Assembly: GCA_964007475.1 (NCBI GenBank)
Contig: OZ023274.1
Coordinates: 22,092,043-22,156,042, forward strand
Direction of reading: 5' to 3'
DNA: 64,000 nt
DNA from: Hybos culiciformis
Taxonomy: Eukaryota; Arthropoda; Insecta; Diptera; Hybotidae
A program made the position numbers and the translations under genes. Below the pieces are notes generated by a model. That model worked only from the letters and a program-made list of their open reading frames with translations. It had not been told where the DNA came from and made no database searches. Positions 13,990 to 26,300 of the stretch are shown piece by piece (the first letter of the stretch is position 1; each line of letters starts with the position of its first letter).

Positions 13990-14376
13990 TGAAATGTAGT
14001 ATCGACAATTGGATCTTCAATTTCTTTATTAGGAATTTTATATTTTATTTTTATCATTTGAGAAAGAATAATTAGAAAACGTTCAGTAATTAATCCCCTT
14101 CAATCAAATTCATCTATTGAATGCTACCAAAATATTCCTCCAGCAGATCAAAATCATCAACAGCCAGCATACGATATAAAAGCATTTTTAAATATATCAG
14201 TTATCTAGTTCTAATAACTTTTGGTAGGGTTGCCAGACGTCGAGGTATCTGTCCAGTTTTGGAACAAAAAAAACCTGGTCATTGGGACAATTTAGAAGAA
14301 TTTCAGCGACATGAATCTAGATATCTGGAGTGTCTAGATTTTCAATATAATTAGCAGTAGCAGTTAGTATAAATTT

Positions 14377-15798
14377 GGCGGAGAAAAAAGGGAAAGCCCT
14401 GAGGACCTATTGGGCCTGTAGAACGGCCATTGGTAGGACCTGGGGTCTTTCCCCGAAGATTGTGAACTGGATCTATACCTGTGTCATAAGACCCATGGTA
14501 GTGTATGGGGCACCGGTGTGGTGGCCAGCCACAAAGAAAAAGAAAGTGACTAAACTTTTGGACCAAATTCAGAGATCAGCCTGTCTGGGAATAACCGGAG
14601 CGGCAAGATCGACGGCGACCAGACCACTAACCCTACATGTACAGATAGCAGCTATTAACACGATAGCAAGGCTATGCATGATAGGGCAATGGAGAGCAGG
14701 GGAAAATCTCACACCGCATGAAAGGGTGGGAGACTTCTCCGAGGGCATAAGAAATGAGCTATTTGCGGAAATCCCTTGGGGTAAGATTGCAGGAACACTC
14801 AAAGTGAATAAACTATTCAGGGTTGTGGTGAACCAAACGCGACAAGAGATCCCAGAGGGAACCCTAGAAATATTCACAGACGGATCCAAGAGAGAGGGAC
14901 ACTGTGGACTGGGGGTTTACTGTGAGGAACTTGACATATCTTATGCTGCCAACATTGATGGCTGCGCCTCGGTTGTTCAAACCGAGACCATGGCCATAAT
15001 GAAGGCAGCTGGGATATTGAAGGATAAGGAGATAAAAGGAAGAGAGATTAGGATTTACTCAGATAGCAAAAATTCCCTAAGTACCCTTACCAAAACAGAG
15101 GTAAGGTCTAGGACAGTTGTGGAATGTCTGAGGGCACTTGAAGATATATGTCTTGAAAATCGAGTGGCCATTTTATGGATTAAAGGCCACTCGGACGTAG
15201 AGAGAAATATGAGAGCCGACAGTCTTGCGAGGTTTGGAAACGGGGCACTCTGCAAAGAGTACAATCTTTCAGGGGCTCCTCGGGACTAAAAGCCAGAATA
15301 GACAGTGAGGGCTGGGAAAAACACAGAGAAATCTGGCGGCAAACGTAGGGAAACAAAACCACCAAAAAGGTTTGGGGAGATCTGGACAGAGAAAAGTCTA
15401 AGCAGATTTTAAACCTTGATAGGAATAATCTGCGACTTTTCACTGGTATATGTACAGGGCACTTCTTCAGGAACCACGACTTCCGAATAGGAAGGGCCGA
15501 TACGGGAATATGCAGGGGTTGTGGAGAAGAACCCGAAACTACACCTCACGTGCTCTGCCAATGTCCAACGATTCGGACTAGGAGAGCAAGGATGTTGGGG
15601 GATTATTTTTTGCAGGACCTTGAGGACCTGCAAGGACATAAGCCAAGGGACTTAATTAGGTTTGTGAAAGGGGTAAGTTGGCTCGATGGGGAATTATAGG
15701 CCCATCGGGTAGGGCAGTACAACGGGTAAATTACCTAGGTGCAATTAGATCTGGGTATTTCCGACCCGCTACAACCTAACCTAACCTAACCTAACCTA
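14377..15798 (+). mobile_element. 5'-truncated RNase H-bearing LINE ending in (CCTAA)n
   Basis: An open frame (about 14375-15289) covers the end of the reverse transcriptase region (GAPVWWPA is typical of the thumb) followed by an RNase H domain: IFTDGSK (first catalytic Asp), then Q-T-E-TMAI (Glu), IYSDSKNSL (Asp) and WIKGHSDVERNMRADSLA (His/Asp). After a frameshift near 15280 and a stop near 15348, the frame continues into a zinc knuckle CRGCGEEPETTPHVLCQC. The element ends in five CCTAA units. AGTATAAATTT at 14366-14376 recurs at 15799-15809, an 11-bp target duplication that exactly defines both ends and shows 5' truncation on insertion. RNase H plus the CCHC-like end suggests an I/R1-supergroup element, but the clade was not established. 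Confidence 0.9.
15774..15798 (+). repeat. (CCTAA)n tract, complement of the arthropod telomere repeat TTAGG
   Basis: Five consecutive CCTAA units form the 3' tail of the preceding LINE and are immediately followed by its target duplication. It is therefore a LINE tail rather than an independent interstitial telomere. Confidence 0.85.
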
Positions 15799-15994
15799 AG
15801 TATAAATTTTGAAGCAAAAAATTGTATTCAAAACTAAATTTATCGGAAATATTATGTAAACAAAAGTAAGGCTTTTTTAATTTCTGGAATTACCAAGATT
15901 TTGATCAATAATAATAATTAAAATTAATAAGTACATTAAATCATTTTCAAATAATAATTCAACTATATATCGGTTTTATATAATACAATGTAGA

Positions 15995-16540
15995 CAGTGG
16001 TGGGATTCAAAACATTTAACAACCGGTTCGCATCCCGTAAAAAAAAAGAATTCAATTTTTTTCGTGGTTTCGAATCCTCTAAAAAGTTGTTTTAATTTAG
16101 ATTCTAAAGACCGTTCCAGAACATATATATACATTTTCCTTCATAAAAACTCATAAATTTTTAGATTGATGTTTCCAAATGTTGTAATTTCAAAACAGGC
16201 TTGCTTGTTACACGTTTAATACTTTGTAAAAGCATATTTTTACTCTTATTCAGTTCTTTACTCACAGTATTCACATAACATAGTTAAAGAAAAAGGAGAT
16301 TTTTCAGATAAATAAGTAAAACGCTTGTCAAATTTTTAATACAAATTTCAATGTAAATATAAATTGTATATTCTTTGAGTAGTTGAGAAATTGCCACGGA
16401 GGGACTGTTAAAACAGTGAATAGTTATTTCAAAACTTTTTGACGCTATTTTCGCGAACCTACAAATTTTAGGAAACGGTTCGCGCGAATCTTAAATATTT
16501 TAAGAAACTGTTCGTGCGAACCGGCTGAATCCCACCACTG
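15995..16540. mobile_element. hAT-type MITE, 546 bp
   Basis: Both ends carry CAGTGGTGGGATTCA as terminal inverted repeats, followed on both sides by related CCGGTTCG-containing subterminal sequence. A perfect 8-bp target duplication AATGTAGA lies at 15987-15994 and 16541-16548. No open frame is present, so it must have been moved by a transposase encoded elsewhere. Confidence 0.92.
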
Positions 16541-16873
16541 AATGTAGATAATAATGTAGTATAATACCAAACAATGATTCAATTATAATATCAGTTTTAT
16601 TTTTTATGTAATATAGATTATAATAATATTCAAACTTATATAATAAGAATTCATTATTAATTAAATAACCAATAAAATTATATTGATGAATGAAAAAAAA
16701 TTAAATTAATTAATTAAAATAGTAAAATTTCAATAAAAATTAAATTATAAATAAATGCCGTTAAAATTAATCAGATTTCTTCAAGGTTTATGTCTAGATT
16801 TGCCAGATTCCGTGTTTTCAAAAATTGGCCACCCTAATTGGATAAATTACGATCAAAATAGTCACCCCAGAAC

Positions 16874-17180
16874 GATTTGCGGACAGTTCACCGAAAATGA
16901 ATTCACCGAATAGCAATTCACCGAATAGCAATTCACCGAAAAGCAATTCACCGAATAGCAATTCACCGAATAGCAATTCATACGGCTGGCGCCGCAAATC
17001 CCACTGACCAGCCACCAGTCCGCCCGCCCGCCGGCCCCCACCCCCTCTCGTTTTTCGGTGAATTGCTATTCGGTGAATTGCTATTCGGTGAATTGCTCAT
17101 TCGGTGAATTGCTATTCGGTGAATTGTTATTCGGTGAATTGCTATTCGGTGAATTGCTTTCGGTGAATTGTCCGGATCCC
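16874..17180. mobile_element. Foldback-like element built of inverted 15-bp repeats around a GC-rich core
   Basis: The left arm has five tandem copies of a 15-bp unit (CCGAATAGCAATTCA and variants). The right arm has seven copies of its complement (TTCGGTGAATTGCTA). The centre (about 16980-17050) is strongly C+G-rich (CCGCCCGCCCGCCGG), standing out in this AT-rich window. The same string CCCAGAAC (9 bp if the preceding C is counted) flanks both edges (16866-16873 and 17182-17189), indicating a transposition target duplication. The minus-strand frame of repeated LFGE residues is simply this repeat translated. Confidence 0.8.
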
Positions 17181-17189
17181 CCCCAGAAC

Positions 17190-18618
17190 ATTTAAGATTT
17201 TAATATTTTATTTATCATCATCGTTAGCAGCAGCAGCAGCAGCAGCAGCAATGTTCAATATTAAATTGTTATGATGATAATATGAACCTCAAACCTGATC
17301 TGTTCAACAAGAAGCAATTTATTTTTTTGTTTATTACTTTTGACAGAAGTGTTTAGGTATATATTTTTATTTAAGTTTTGAATGTTCTTATCTATACAAT
17401 TTTTTTTTTATATATTTTTAAATAATATATCTAACTAAATGTTTTTTTTAATAATTTTATATAATTATACTTAAAAAATAAATAAATAAAAATTTCTATT
17501 AAAAAAAAAAATTAATTATTGTTTAAGATAGGTAAAATTATTATTTTAAGTTTATTTTTAAATTACCAAAAGAGATGTAAAATTTTTTTTCCTACGTTGG
17601 CTTAAAAGAAAAAACCGATCAACCAGAACTAAAAGATCTCCTTTGTTTTTTTTTTAACATTTATAATTAAAAAAGTATATTTTGTTTTGAATAAAATTTT
17701 TGTTTTTGTTTTGAAATTTGGTTATTTTTTAAATATCTTACTTCTAACTAAAATCTAAAATAATCTGATTTAAAAAAAAAAAAGAGGGTCAATAATCTTT
17801 GTCCCCATTCAATTCATTTTGGGGTCAAGGACTGACTGGTGCGTTTATGTACTTTTTTTTTTTTTTACATACCTACCTATAACTAAATTGAAACAAAAAA
17901 TTTAATTTTAAAAACACTTTAAATGTGCAAAAAATAATTTTTTTTTTTTTAGCATAAAAGAGAAAAAAAGTTTTTAAATGACCTCAAGTAGGTATAAAAA
18001 AACATTAAAAATACTAAAATAGTATTACTTGTTATAATGGACCTACCTACATTTAACAATAATATGTACCTACCTACCTAATATTATTTAGAACCAAATA
18101 AATGTGAGAATTTAAGCTTTTAACTTATTTTAAATTGTGTTCTTTTTTTGTGTTAAATTACATAACTTCGGATATCATTTTTTGTATTTTAACAAAAAAA
18201 TAAAATGTTTAAAACCAATATTAAGCATATTTTATTATTGGTTTTATTTGAATGAAATTATATGATTTATTGTATAAAGTTAAATTATTTATTTTTTTTT
18301 GACATATTGTCAATTCGTCTCATCAAATTGTTGATCGAAATTGACTTAATACCGCTCTTTTTTTTTTTTTTTAAAACATCATACAAAAAAAAAATTAAGA
18401 ATTATCTTTACTCGTTTAAGAGAGTGCCAGTCATAAAAAAAAAAGTTGTTATCTTATTAATGATAACGTTAAAAATTTTAATTCCTATAATTATATGTAT
18501 AATAAAAATTAAATTTTATAATTCAATTAGTTACTTACTGTTTTTGTTTTTTATTTTTGTTTTAGATCTAAACATTAATTCATTAATTAAAAAAAAAAAA
18601 AAAAGAACTTAAAGAATA
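17190..18618. other. AT-rich intergenic DNA with a short (CAG)n tract
   Basis: Upstream region of MFSD8. It contains a (AGC)n microsatellite at about 17226-17251, several homopolymer runs, and scattered TACCTACCTA tetranucleotide-type repeats near 17870-18080. The open frame at 18262-18612 is low-complexity and shows no domain. The MFSD8 promoter and 5' UTR must lie here but cannot be placed. Confidence 0.4.
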
Positions 18619-21600
18619 ATGAATACAATAAGAAAATTAGCAGATAATTTTAAATTATCAAAAATTCCAGATGATTTAGATGATGGCCTAGAAACAGTTG
18701 AAGAATACAGATCAAGATGGATATCAGTGCGAATTATTTATTTTACTATGTTTTTAATGTCATTAGCTTTTAGTATAGTATTGACTGGAATATGGCCATT
18801 TTTATTAAAGGTGGGTGAGCAAATTTTCGTATTCAGAATTTGGCAAAAATTTCTTAGATGTGTATGTATATTATAGGTACATATACCTAAGAAAAATTAT
18901 TAAAACAACACTTGATTTGTTACGATATAGGAATAATTCTTTATCATGTTTTCGAGCATGTTTTTAATGTTAAAAACCTCGAATATATAAAAATATTTTC
19001 TTCAGAAATTGGAACTTGAGATCCTATTTTACATGAAAAAAAATGATAAGCCTTCTTTCAATTTTAACAATAAAACACACATAAAAATATTACAAATAAA
19101 TGTTACAAAATAAAGCTATGTGGTGTATGTATCCTGAAATGCAATAGATTCACGTATATTAGATCAATGCTGGAAGAGCTCAAATTTAATACCGATATTT
19201 AAGCTAAAAAATGAAAGATGTTTAATCAACCATCCATGTAGGAGATGAACCATCAAATTCGCTTAGAAATACAAATAATTTCAGACTACAGAGAGTGAAT
19301 ACCACAGTGGGGCAGCAGTCGATTATAAAGATTGAAGAAAAATATATGGAATCCATTAGACACAAAAATTAGGAAAAGAAAATAAAAATAATAATAGTAA
19401 TGATAATTTAAAAATTAATTTAAAATGATGAAAAATGTTAAAATTAAAAAAAAAAATATCAGTGACATCAAAGTATATAATACTAATAAAGATATATGTA
19501 TCTATAATACTAAAATATTTTTATTCTTATTACAGCTAGATCCCACCGCTGGAAAGGAATTCATGGGTATAATTGTGTCCGCTAATCCTTTGGGTCAAAT
19601 GATATTTTCACCAATTTTTGGTTATTGGGGTAAAAAAACTAATACGATAAGACTGCCTTTATTATTTTCATTGGTAAAATTTGAATTAAATTTAAAATAC
19701 CTTTGGTTAATTATTTTTATATTTTAAGGCTATGTTCGTTGCTGCTAGCTCTGCTTACTCATCATTGGAAATGATTAATACAAATACAAAATATTGGATG
19801 TTAGGATCTAGATTTTTAGTTGGAGTATCCAGCAGCAATGTTGCATTATGTAGAAGTTATTTATCTGCTGCAACTAGAATTTCTGAACGTACTGGAGCTG
19901 TTTCTATGGTATCTTTAGCTCAAGTATTAGGTTTTATTGTTGGTCCAGCATTACAAGCTGGTGTCACTCCGTGAGTATTAGTACTATTAGTTAAAGTCCA
20001 TAAAAATTATATAAAGTTGGTTTATAAATTACAATAAACATTTTTTTTCTTTCATTTTCAGACTGGGTGGAACTGGTTATACTTTTTTCAACTTTATTAA
20101 GCTTGATATGTATACAGCTTGTGGATGGTTAAATGCATTGATGGGTGTATTAAATTTTTTCCTATTTCTACCGATATTTTTTCAAGTATGATGAAATACA
20201 TATGCTAACATTAAAAAAATAAAAAAATATTAAGTTTAATAATAATAAGTAAACATTATATTTCAAAGGTGATTGAAATTTTCCAAAATACTCTATTACT
20301 GCACTCTTATTTACATTTTTTAGAAACATATTTCATAATGGCAAAAAAAAATTTAACTAATTTAAAAAATACAAAAAAAAAAAATTTGCAAAAATTTAGC
20401 TTAAAGAACATTTTTTTCCGTTTTCTCATTATGATTAAAAAAAAAAAATTAATTTGTCTACTTCTATTTGTTTCAATAAAATAGTTATTCTGTAATTGTT
20501 AGCAATAGGACAAAATTTTAAGTTGACTAACAAACATTGTTTCTGTTTTTTGATCGCCTTTGTTAAACTAATTTTTGAATTGTCACTGTTCAGTTAAAGA
20601 ATAAAAGAAGAGTAATATTATAGTAGAATTAATACGAGTAGAATTTAGATTTGCGGGTAAACTCATATTATGCGTCAAAAAGCTTAAAATTATAATCATA
20701 TTCAAACTTGGTGAAGAAATAGCAAATATGTTAACTTAATATTTTATTGAAATTTTTATTTTAAAAAAATTTTTAGCTTTAACAATATTAGGTGCAATCT
20801 GTGAAATCAATACAACTTTTGATTTTTTAAACATTTTTGTTTTGAATTTATAGTAAAGAGATAAAATTTAAGTAATTTTTTCTGATTTTTCAATATTCTG
20901 ATAACAATTTCAACAAATCTGGAAAATGGACATTGTATTCCAGATTTTTTTTAAATTTCTCACTTACGTATAAATGTAAAAATGTAGAAATCTGTAAAAA
21001 TACAAAAAATTAATTTAGTTTCTGGTAACCAAATTTTAATCATTTTAATCTTCTATGGTGAATGCTTGTATGTACATTGTATTATGATTGAACCTAAAAC
21101 CTTTTTTATTTACTAAAATAATTAAAAAAATTTCAATAAATGCTTAGGAATTAAATGCACTGTTTGCAATTTCAATTTTATATTTTTATTAAAGAATTTC
21201 TTTTATTTATTTTAAGGAGAGAAAAATCGCTGCTAAAGAAGTAATGAAAATTCAAAATGCAGAAGCAGAAAAATGGAAAGCACCGAAACCAGATTATATT
21301 TCAGCTTGGACTTTGATAAGTGCTTTCTTTGTACTGGTGTTCAATTTTGTTTTACTTGAAACACTTGGTTCATCATTAACCATGGATCAGTTTGCTTGGA
21401 CTAAAGATGAAGCAGTTTATTATATGGGTATAGTAATGAGTGTAGGAGCTATTGTAGCTTGCGTTACTTTTGCTTTTATAGGAGTTATGTGTAAATATTT
21501 TTGCGAAGAAAAAGTTTTAATTTATGGTGGATTCTTTTTAATGGTTAGATTTCACTTTATTCAATGTCCAATTAATTTTCAAAATTTAGAAAGTGTCATT

Positions 21601-22700
21601 CAAAAGTTTTCTAATTGTATTAATTTTTTTCAGGTTATTGGAAGACTGGCGTGCATACCCATGGGAGATATGCCACCAAAAATTGGCGAGGTTTATAACA
21701 AAACTGAATGTGAAATATTAAAATGTAATGAAGATGACGAAAAATATTTAGGTTGCCCTCGAGATCAAGAGTGGTGCTTATACACACCAGCTATAACGAT
21801 ATCACAATTTCTACTAGCCTATTTTTTTACTTCAGTTGGATATCCAATAGGTATTTATAAACCTTTCTATTTTACTTTTAACCCTTTAAGCATTGAATAT
21901 TACTAATTATTTTACTCATTTACTTTTTTTTATTATTACGGTATAAACTGATTAAATTTTTAATGATTCCAATTAATTTATGAATTTATTTTTTAAAAAA
22001 TTAATCAAAATATCAAAAAATTATATATTTTGAGACTTAAAATTAAATAATTTCTATACTCCAAATAAGATAATTTCAGTATAATGTATACATCTATAGA
22101 TATTTAGATTCATACGTAAGTTATTTGAAATATTAATACTCATTGTCATTAGATATCTTCTTTCAAAACTCGAAGGCTTAGGGTTAATTAGCATATGGAT
22201 TTTTTTTTTTTAAATAATTTAGATCTTGGAGATTTTAATAATTTTTCTTTTATTTATTTACATAAAGGTGTAACGCTCATCCAGACAATATTTTCAAAAA
22301 TTCTCGGTCCTCGAGATCAAGGTGTAATGATGGGGTTTATGACTGGGTCTGGATGTTTTTCAAGAGTATTGGGGCCAGTATTTGTTGGTTCTATTTACAC
22401 TAGATTGGGGACATACTGGACGTTTGGTTTTACTGCAGCAATGATGATAATCGCTATGATTTGGTTAATAATGTTCAGGTTAGTATACTTATTTTTTAAC
22501 AGATAATAATTTATTTCACAATATTATTATTTTGTAGGAAGCGATTAATTCCACCTGTATATGAAAAATCTGAGGATCCAGAAAAATGTATAGAAATGCA
22601 AGAATTAGTCACAAATGATAATGTTAGAGTTATTTCCAACCAAAATAACGACGTAAATGAGCCATTTTTGATGAAAAAGACAGAAACAAATTCGAATTGA
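18619..22700 (+). CDS. MFSD8: MFSD8/CLN7 homolog, lysosomal major facilitator transporter
   Basis: Eight exons join in frame: 18619-18810, 19536-19673, 19729-19970, 20062-20185, 21217-21543, 21634-21850, 22268-22478, 22538-22700. The total is 1,614 nt, or 537 aa (human MFSD8 is 518 aa). Characteristic segments are the N-terminal E-EYRSRW-S-RI lead into TM1, IWPFLLK|LDPTA, the GYWG loop after TM2, [54 protein letters not shown], and [19 protein letters not shown]. Multiple hydrophobic spans fit a 12-TM MFS fold. The acidic cytosolic N-terminus resembles the family's sorting region, but no clear dileucine signal is seen. CLN7 is a late endosome/lysosome membrane protein mutated in a human neuronal ceroid lipofuscinosis; its chloride-channel or transporter activity is family knowledge. 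It converges on EXOC1. A candidate AATAAA is at 23084-23089. Confidence 0.95.
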
Positions 22701-23392
22701 AACGAAATTAGTGTACTTTATAAAGTTTTTTATGTACTTTACTCAAATTTTAGAAAATTTATTACTATTTAAAACAAAAAAAAAGTACCTTAGATTATTT
22801 TATAAGCTGACTATTTACAAACAAAGAAATTGTATTTTTACAAAGGAAAAAAGTTGTTGTTGCCAAATAATTTTTAAGCGAAATGATATTTTTTTTACTA
22901 TATTTTATTTAGAATATAATTTTTAAGTATAAAGAAATTTTTTTTTTGATATTGTGAAATATTTATGAAAATTTATTTTCGAAAGAGTGATGATGAAATT
23001 TTTATTTGTATTTTTTATTATTAAAGAAGAATTTTCGGATGTTTGTGTTCAAATTATGACTTTATGTAATTTTATTGTCGTTGAATAAATGCAATATTTT
23101 AATATTAAAGAAAATGGTTATTTTTTTTAAATAGAATACAATTAATTTGACTTGAATCTTGCATTAATTACTTTTTAAAAATTATACTGTAAAATATATT
23201 GTAGACTCATCTAGACATGGTAGTAAATGAAAATTTCTCTGATTCACTTGACGTGAGACTTTAAAATAATCATGGACTGGTTGAAAATTTAATGTTTTAA
23301 TAAATTTTTAATTTAAATACGTATATTTTACTTAATTATTATTATTTTTCATATTAGGTATAATTTTTTAATAACTTTAAATATTTAATTTA
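22701..23392. other. Convergent 3' region between MFSD8 and EXOC1
   Basis: Only 692 bp separate the two stop codons, so both 3' UTRs lie here and may overlap. AATAAA at 23084-23089 on the plus strand suits MFSD8. No further gene or repeat was seen. Confidence 0.5.
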
Positions 23393-26300
23393 TTAATGAG
23401 ATCTTGCAATTTCAGAAAAGAATGTTAATATGTCATGAATAGTAAATTCTAATGTGATCATAGCACCAGCATAACATTTTTGAATTCTTTCTTCTAGGAA
23501 ATTATATTGCGCTATGAATTCTTCTTGCATTGCATGCCATACAACTTGAAGTAAATTCTCTTCTTCGCACAAATGTTTTTCCACTTTTTTATACAAATTT
23601 TCTAATCCTTTTTTTACTTCTTTAGCGGGATATTGATTTATTACTTTTCGTAATTCTTGTTTCGAAAATGCCATTTGGTAACTTATTTCGGTTTCTTTTA
23701 CACCTTGGGCAACTTTTTGCTGGACCCCTTCAAAAAAAAGCTGTAAATAAAAAATTTTGAAAAATCATTGAAACTACTTACAAAAAAAATTAATTCTAAA
23801 GTTTATATTTTTAATATAGGTAGGTATGTGCGATAAAAATCAAAGTCGAAAAAACTTATAAAATGTAATTGTTACTTACATTCAATTTTTCCAAAGGTCT
23901 ACCAAAATATTTCGTTACGTACGATTTAAGAGCATCATTATAACGAACTTTAGAGTCCTTCTTAAGCGTTTCTAAAATTGGAATTTTTAATTGAGCTAAC
24001 ACTGCAAACATATGATGATAATTTTCCATTCGAACGACCTGTGATGGAGTTTTATGATGTTCGTATTTCAATATATTTTCAAAAATACTGTTCACAATAT
24101 TTAAATGCCATTTATCCATATCTGTTCGCCTGTCAGATTTTTTAAAAATTTCTTCAGCTGTTTTAGCGAATTCTTCGAAATTTTCCACATATGGCAAAAT
24201 CCCACATTTAGATTTCTTGCTTATCTTACAGTCTTGAATAGATTGAAGTTGTTGATTCATAAATCGATCCAAACTGCGCTTAACATGCACTAACGCTGAA
24301 GCGAAAGTCATACTAAGAAATGATTGAGTATCTTGTGCGGACATAACGTGCTGAGTTAAACGTACTAAGGCGTATAAAGAATAACTAAAAATAAAACAAA
24401 ACATGAGTACAAAAATTTAAATAATGACTTGTTAACGTACAAGCTATCAAGTTTTTCTAAGCCTTGAATGAAAGTTAGTAGTTCAGATTCTAACACACCA
24501 AATAAACCAATCATCATGTTTCTAACTTCTTCATTCACATTTTTCTTCTCAGCTAATTTGGCTGGAAAATAAAATATTGAAATTATTTTTAGAAAAATAA
24601 TTATCTTCATATAAATCCGCTAACGTGACCAACAATCTCTAGAGACCACATTGAAAAACCGATTTTAATTTTTTTTTATTTAAGGTATAATTTTGTTCCC
24701 GATTATTTATTAGTTTTTCGATTGAGGTGCTTTTCCACCTTCAAATCATCAAATTATTGTTTTTGATGTTTACAACAGCAATATGATTCCAAACCAAATT
24801 AAATAAAAAAGTTTTTGCACTCTTAGTATTAATAACAGATTCAAGAACTATTTTTTTGTAATAAAGCTGAAACTATTTTTTTTAATAAACTTACAGTCGT
24901 TGAAATCAGCTTCTGTTGCAGCGTTATCTGAGGCTCTTGAGTCCAATTGAAAGAAATGAATGCAAAACATTTGTTCTTGTAAGGCAACTGGTTCCAATTC
25001 TGTTAAAACTTTCTCTAAAATACTATCAAATCTTTGTCGCTCAGATTTTTCAACACCAATCATCCAAAATTCTTTAGTGACCCCTAATGTACCATAGGGT
25101 ACTAATACTTGCTTAGAAGATGGCAGTTTGGATTTAGACAAAGAGATATCCAAATCCTCGCGAGAACCTCTTATTTTAGAACATATCATCTGCCGAGCCT
25201 AAAAAAATATGGTAAGAAAGAATAATGTTAATTATTCGCAATTAAAAATATTTTTAATCTCACTTGGCTAAAAAAGTTTCTTAGATCGCGCTCATAAATT
25301 TTACTTAATGAACTAGTATAAACACGGGTTAAGCCATCATATGCTTTTTTATCCATCGCTTTCATCCAATGCATTAAATCTGTATAAACTGCCAATTCCT
25401 TGCGAACCAACGAATGATTCGATAAGCATAAATCGTCTGAATGGTGATGTTGTTGAATAGGATCACCCATATCGTTTCCCAAATGTATAAACAAATTGTT
25501 CAAATATCGACTTATTGCAATAGAAAATTTAGATTTCAGTTTATCAAAACGCTTCATTTGATCTTGTACAGCTGTTAATCTTAAAAGACTGGAATCGATA
25601 TTACCGTTTATTGCATTTTGTAGGTGTTTTCCAGCTTCTATTGCAGAATTAAGCTAAAACAATTTAAAAAAAATAATTATGTATTGAAAACTTTTTCAAT
25701 GTCACTTACCCCCGCTGTTGTTTTCAAATCAGGCTCGCTTAAACACATTTGATACGAGTTAGGCAAATCAAGTTGAGTCTAAAATAATCTTTAATTTAAA
25801 AATATTGCGAACATTAACTGTTAATTAACATACAATAACTTGATTTAATTCAGTCATTAATTTGATATTATTATTATTAGCTGTTTCAATCATGGCATTT
25901 TTACCCCCAATTTTTTCCATTGTTTCGCGAACATGACCCAATATTTCATCGTAACAATCTAAACGTTGTTCAAATGATTCAGCTTCTTTTACTGCCCTTT
26001 CTATTTCTTCCATTAAATTGAATACTTTTTTTTCGGACGCTAATACACTTTGAATGTTTGCCTAAAAAGTGGAATGAGTATTGTAATGTACACTTCTGTA
26101 GTAAAGTAAAATAAAACCTCCAATAAAACAAGACATAAAATGTATTAAAATTAATTAATTTTAAATAGAAAACGATTTCAAATAATGCTTTTTTTTATTT
26201 TACTAGTGTAGTTTCCGTTTAAAATTACTATCGATATTAAAAAAAAATTTTCATCCATTTATAAATATAATAATCAAATGCAACTATGGTCTTAGTTACC

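Noticed and set aside
15774..15798. Interstitial telomere or chromosome end
   Set aside because: The CCTAA run is only five units and sits between a LINE 3' end and its target duplication, so it is a LINE tail.
14225..16838. TAGGGTTGCCAG at 14225 and TTGGCCACCCTA at about 16827 as the ends of one large hAT element
   Set aside because: The tips resemble the 54365 element, but the flanking 8-mers (ACTTTTGG and ATTGGATA) do not match. The interval holds several independently bounded insertions, so a single element cannot be supported.
16818..17015. Minus-strand frame encoding LFGELLFGE repeats
   Set aside because: It is a translation of the foldback's 15-bp repeat and has no start context or domain.
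16874..17180. CRISPR-like array
   Set aside because: Repeats are contiguous 15-mers in inverted blocks without spacers, in a eukaryotic genome, with a transposon-type target duplication.
18262..18612. 116-aa hydrophobic frame upstream of MFSD8
   Set aside because: Low-complexity I/L/F/K composition from AT-rich DNA; no homology recognised.
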